64,000 nt of DNA from Lactobacillus sp. CBA3605 (GTDB lineage: Bacteria > Bacillota > Bacilli > Lactobacillales > Lactobacillaceae), in contig NZ_CP027190.1 of the NCBI RefSeq assembly GCF_002970915.1, forward strand, positions 1,612,001 through 1,676,000. Reading direction: 5' to 3'. Numbering within the stretch: the first letter of the stretch is position 1; each line of letters starts with the position of its first letter. Positions 62,294 through 64,000 of this stretch are shown here, one piece after another. A model generated the notes under the pieces. That model did no database searches and had not been told where the DNA came from. It saw only the letters and a list, made by a program, of their open reading frames with translations. Both the position numbers and the translations under genes were made by a program.

Positions 62294-62905
62294 TTAGTAC
62301 CAACCAGTTGAGAGCCAATGTGACTTAGCTTGCGACCATGAGCCGTATCGTGAACTAACGTAGCTATTAGCAACGCGTTCTTGGTTAGCAGCTGAGTAGT
62401 CACCATTTAAGTAAGAAGCACTTAGTTGGTATTTACCAATGTATTGGCCATTACGGGCACCGTATGAACCGCCAGATTCTTTGTTAGCAATCCAAGCTTT
62501 AGCAGAACTATCAGAAGAACTCGTGTTACTGCTGGTGTTAGTCGCAGTTGTCGTGGTGCTCTGAGTAGTTGCGGCTGGGGTGCTAGTGCTATGTGTAGTC
62601 GTTGTACTTTGACTAGGTGTAGCAGTTGTTGTTGATTGGGTCTGAGTCGTAGTACTTGCGGCTGGTGTAGTGGTAGCAGTCGTCGTATCGTTAACTTCAA
62701 GCTTTTGACCAACGAAGATCAAGTTAACGTTGGTTAATTGGTTTGCTTTTTCGATGGCGGCAACGGTCGTATCATTGTCGTTAGCAATTGCTGAGACGGT
62801 GTCGCCAGCTTTAACCGTTACGGTTGCGGCTTGAGCGGTGGCGCCAATAGCAAAAAGACCTGATGCGGCTGCTGCAGTAGATAATAAAACATTCTTAATT
62901 TTCAT
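62294..62905 (-). CDS. Secreted LysM protein with transglycosylase-like C-terminus, copy 3
   Basis: A 203-residue paralogue with signal peptide, LysM domain (TVKAGDTVSAIANDND), a Thr/Ser/Gln linker of about 70 residues, and the C-terminal AWIANKESGGSYGARNGQYIGKYQL domain ending WLSTGWY. GGAG is 12 bases before ATG 62905. It is controlled by the third copy of the conserved promoter. The three proteins differ mainly in linker length, which probably sets how far the enzymatic domain reaches from the LysM anchor. Confidence 0.92.
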   Translation of the reverse strand: MKIKNVLLSTAAAASGLFAIGATAQAATVTVKAGDTVSAIANDNDTTVAAIEKANQLTNVNLIFVGQKLEVNDTTTATTTPAASTTTQTQSTTTATPSQSTTTTHSTSTPAATTQSTTTTATNTSSNTSSSDSSAKAWIANKESGGSYGARNGQYIGKYQLSASYLNGDYSAANQERVANSYVSSRYGSWSQAKSHWLSTGWY

Positions 62906-62984
62906 AAGTAATGGTCACTCCTATTTTTTTAGTCCGAATTTTTGCTTGGCCCCGAAACACATCCCAAGCACTTTATTAACTCAT

Positions 62985-63078
62985 AGTATAGCCGTCAATT
63001 GTAACAAACGAATAGCAATCATTTTACGAATTGGCCGTGTGTTTGTAATATAAGCCGTTTTTTGTAATCTTTTGTAAT
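62985..63078 (-). promoter_or_regulatory. LysM-regulon promoter, copy 3
   Basis: On the plus strand TGTAAT (63044), N13, TGTAAT (63063), N4, TGTAAT (63073-63078). On the minus strand a 53-base gap leads to TATACT (62990-62985), with GTAA at position 17-20 of the gap. Confidence 0.8.
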
Positions 63079-63109
63079 ATTAAGGGCTAATCGTGCAATT
63101 AATTTTAGA

Positions 63110-63484
63110 TTAATCAGCTTTCAGCTTGATTAACCAACGTTTTTTTTCAGCTTTACCATTTAATAAGTCGGGATGAGTTAAAACGGCTTGATTGAGTGAT
63201 TTTAAGTGACCACTGACGGGAAGGGTTAATGTTTTGGTTGCTTTAGTGCCAATAATGGTTACTAAGTCATCACCAGCTGCCAAGTGTTGACCAACAGCGG
63301 CATAGGTGACAGCGGTAATGGTCCCCAATTCAGCTTGACCAGCTGCAGTTAAGCCAAGGACTAGCCGTTGCCGTGATTTTAACTGTAACCACAGGTCGCC
63401 ATAAGCCATCAGTTCGTGGCGTTCTTGGTAATCAGTTTTGTACCATAAGTAGACGGTCTTCCAAACGGGTAAATGTTCTGGCAT
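63110..63484 (-). CDS. GcvH-like lipoyl carrier protein
   Basis: A 124-residue protein that aligns with glycine cleavage H proteins: VLGLTAAGQAELG matches the conserved VGIT...LG segment, VGQHLAAGDDL matches VGATVSAGDD, and PVSGHLKSLNQAVLTHPDLLN matches the conserved C-terminal half. Lys in IGTKATK sits at the lipoylated position. ATG 63484 has GGAGG seven bases upstream. No gcvP, gcvT or lipoate ligase is adjacent, so its carrier role is probably outside glycine cleavage, as for GcvH-like proteins in other Firmicutes. Confidence 0.8.
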   Translation of the reverse strand: MPEHLPVWKTVYLWYKTDYQERHELMAYGDLWLQLKSRQRLVLGLTAAGQAELGTITAVTYAAVGQHLAAGDDLVTIIGTKATKTLTLPVSGHLKSLNQAVLTHPDLLNGKAEKKRWLIKLKAD

Positions 63485-63529
63485 GGTGTAACCTCCGATT
63501 TCTAATACGTTTAAGTATAACATGCTTGC

Positions 63530-64000
63530 CTAGTCAGCCAATAAGCGGTTCATCAGTTGCAGATGATGCATTAACATTAATTTTTTGATTGGTCCCAGAC
63601 CGGGAAACTTAGGTTGGTGCGCATAGGCCACTAATTCAGCTAAGGCCGGAGTTGCATTAAGGCCAGTTAAATGTGTTGGCGCCCACGTAATCAACTTAGT
63701 GAGGGCCTCAAAAAACTTTTGCTTTTGACCGCCACGCTGCTCATTACTATCAGAAACAAAATGGTGAATTCGTAAGCAACCAGTCGGCGTCACATAAATC
63801 ACGTGGATGGCAATCGCACGAGCGGGAAAGCCTTTATCGAAGTAAACGCTGCCGACTATCGAATAATCACCAAAGGCTTGATAGCCCAAGGGTAATTGAT
63901 GCCAATTGGCAGGGGCGAAATAGTCATCGGTTAGCTGGGCATAGTCGGCGACATGGGGCCAAAAGGTGAGCGAATCAGTTAACAAAATTGACCGTGAGCC
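63530..64000 (-). CDS. Hypothetical protein, N-terminus beyond the window
   Basis: An open frame of at least 156 codons reading toward the left, with no stop up to the right edge, so the start probably lies outside. The visible part is soluble, with His-rich segments (ARAIAIHVIYVTPTGCLRIHHF) and C-terminal LGPIKKLMLMHHLQLMNRLLAD. It is not recognised. It lies 46 bases upstream of the GcvH-like gene and probably shares its transcript. Confidence 0.5.
   Translation of the reverse strand, partial: GSRSILLTDSLTFWPHVADYAQLTDDYFAPANWHQLPLGYQAFGDYSIVGSVYFDKGFPARAIAIHVIYVTPTGCLRIHHFVSDSNEQRGGQKQKFFEALTKLITWAPTHLTGLNATPALAELVAYAHQPKFPGLGPIKKLMLMHHLQLMNRLLAD

Overview
The window looks like chromosome from a Lactiplantibacillus (L. 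plantarum group) lactic acid bacterium. The evidence is gene content: mannitol-1-P dehydrogenase, a treR-treA-treB trehalose locus, a UbiX-type lpdB next to lpdD without the decarboxylase subunit, a pyruvate oxidase behind a perfect cre box, and several secreted LysM proteins with Thr/Ser-rich linkers. Codon use, ribosome binding sites and compact hairpin terminators are uniform. I see no rRNA, tRNA, CRISPR array, prophage or conjugative module. The only mobile element is one TnpB-type IS605 relative. The exact species cannot be read from this sequence alone.

Layout. 1-1.4 kb: end of the mannitol operon. 1.5-6.6 kb: a giant Mur ligase/CapA fusion, a secreted zincin-like protein and thioredoxin. 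6.6-10.7 kb: AAA ATPase behind a palindrome array, ndk and a DUF2252 protein. 10.7-12.9 kb: decayed DNA with an orphan tnpB and its putative guide RNA. 12.9-15 kb: map and pnuC. 15-22.7 kb: trehalose operon plus a GH65 phosphorylase. 22.7-28.9 kb: a LysR-controlled redox island with two aldo/keto reductases, a GlcU-like glucose carrier, glucose 1-dehydrogenase, an anchored flavodoxin and an NmrA-like protein. 29.2-30.2 kb: lpdB-lpdD. 30.2-34 kb: flavodoxin, Rrf2, TetR and an Nramp transporter. 34-37.4 kb: small proteins and a two-component system. 37.6-43.6 kb: RpiR regulator, PTS EIIC, LCP protein and a small alarmone synthetase. 44-49 kb: TetR and a giant MMPL exporter. 49-53.6 kb: tag, pox and an MFS-MarR unit. 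53.8-56 kb: ABC exporter. 56.2-63 kb: three paralogous LysM/transglycosylase-like secreted proteins around an XRE-membrane protein and an FAD reductase/MFS/AraC cluster. The right end holds a GcvH-like protein and a partial hypothetical gene.

Themes. Local regulators sit beside their targets, and many operators can be read directly: two inverted repeats around the trehalose promoter, a 17-bp inverted repeat pair around the MFS-marR promoter, a TetR palindrome before the MMPL gene, and a 45-bp box duplicated in front of two redox operons. The strongest undescribed signal is a shared promoter architecture before all three LysM genes. Three TGTAAT-type half-sites are spaced N13 and N4, a further GTAA lies at a fixed position, and exactly 53 bp separate the half-sites from a TATACT -10 box. 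This suggests one activator driving a cell-wall-enzyme regulon. The Mur ligase/CapA protein also holds an apparently inactive penicillin-binding-type domain between its two recognisable ends.
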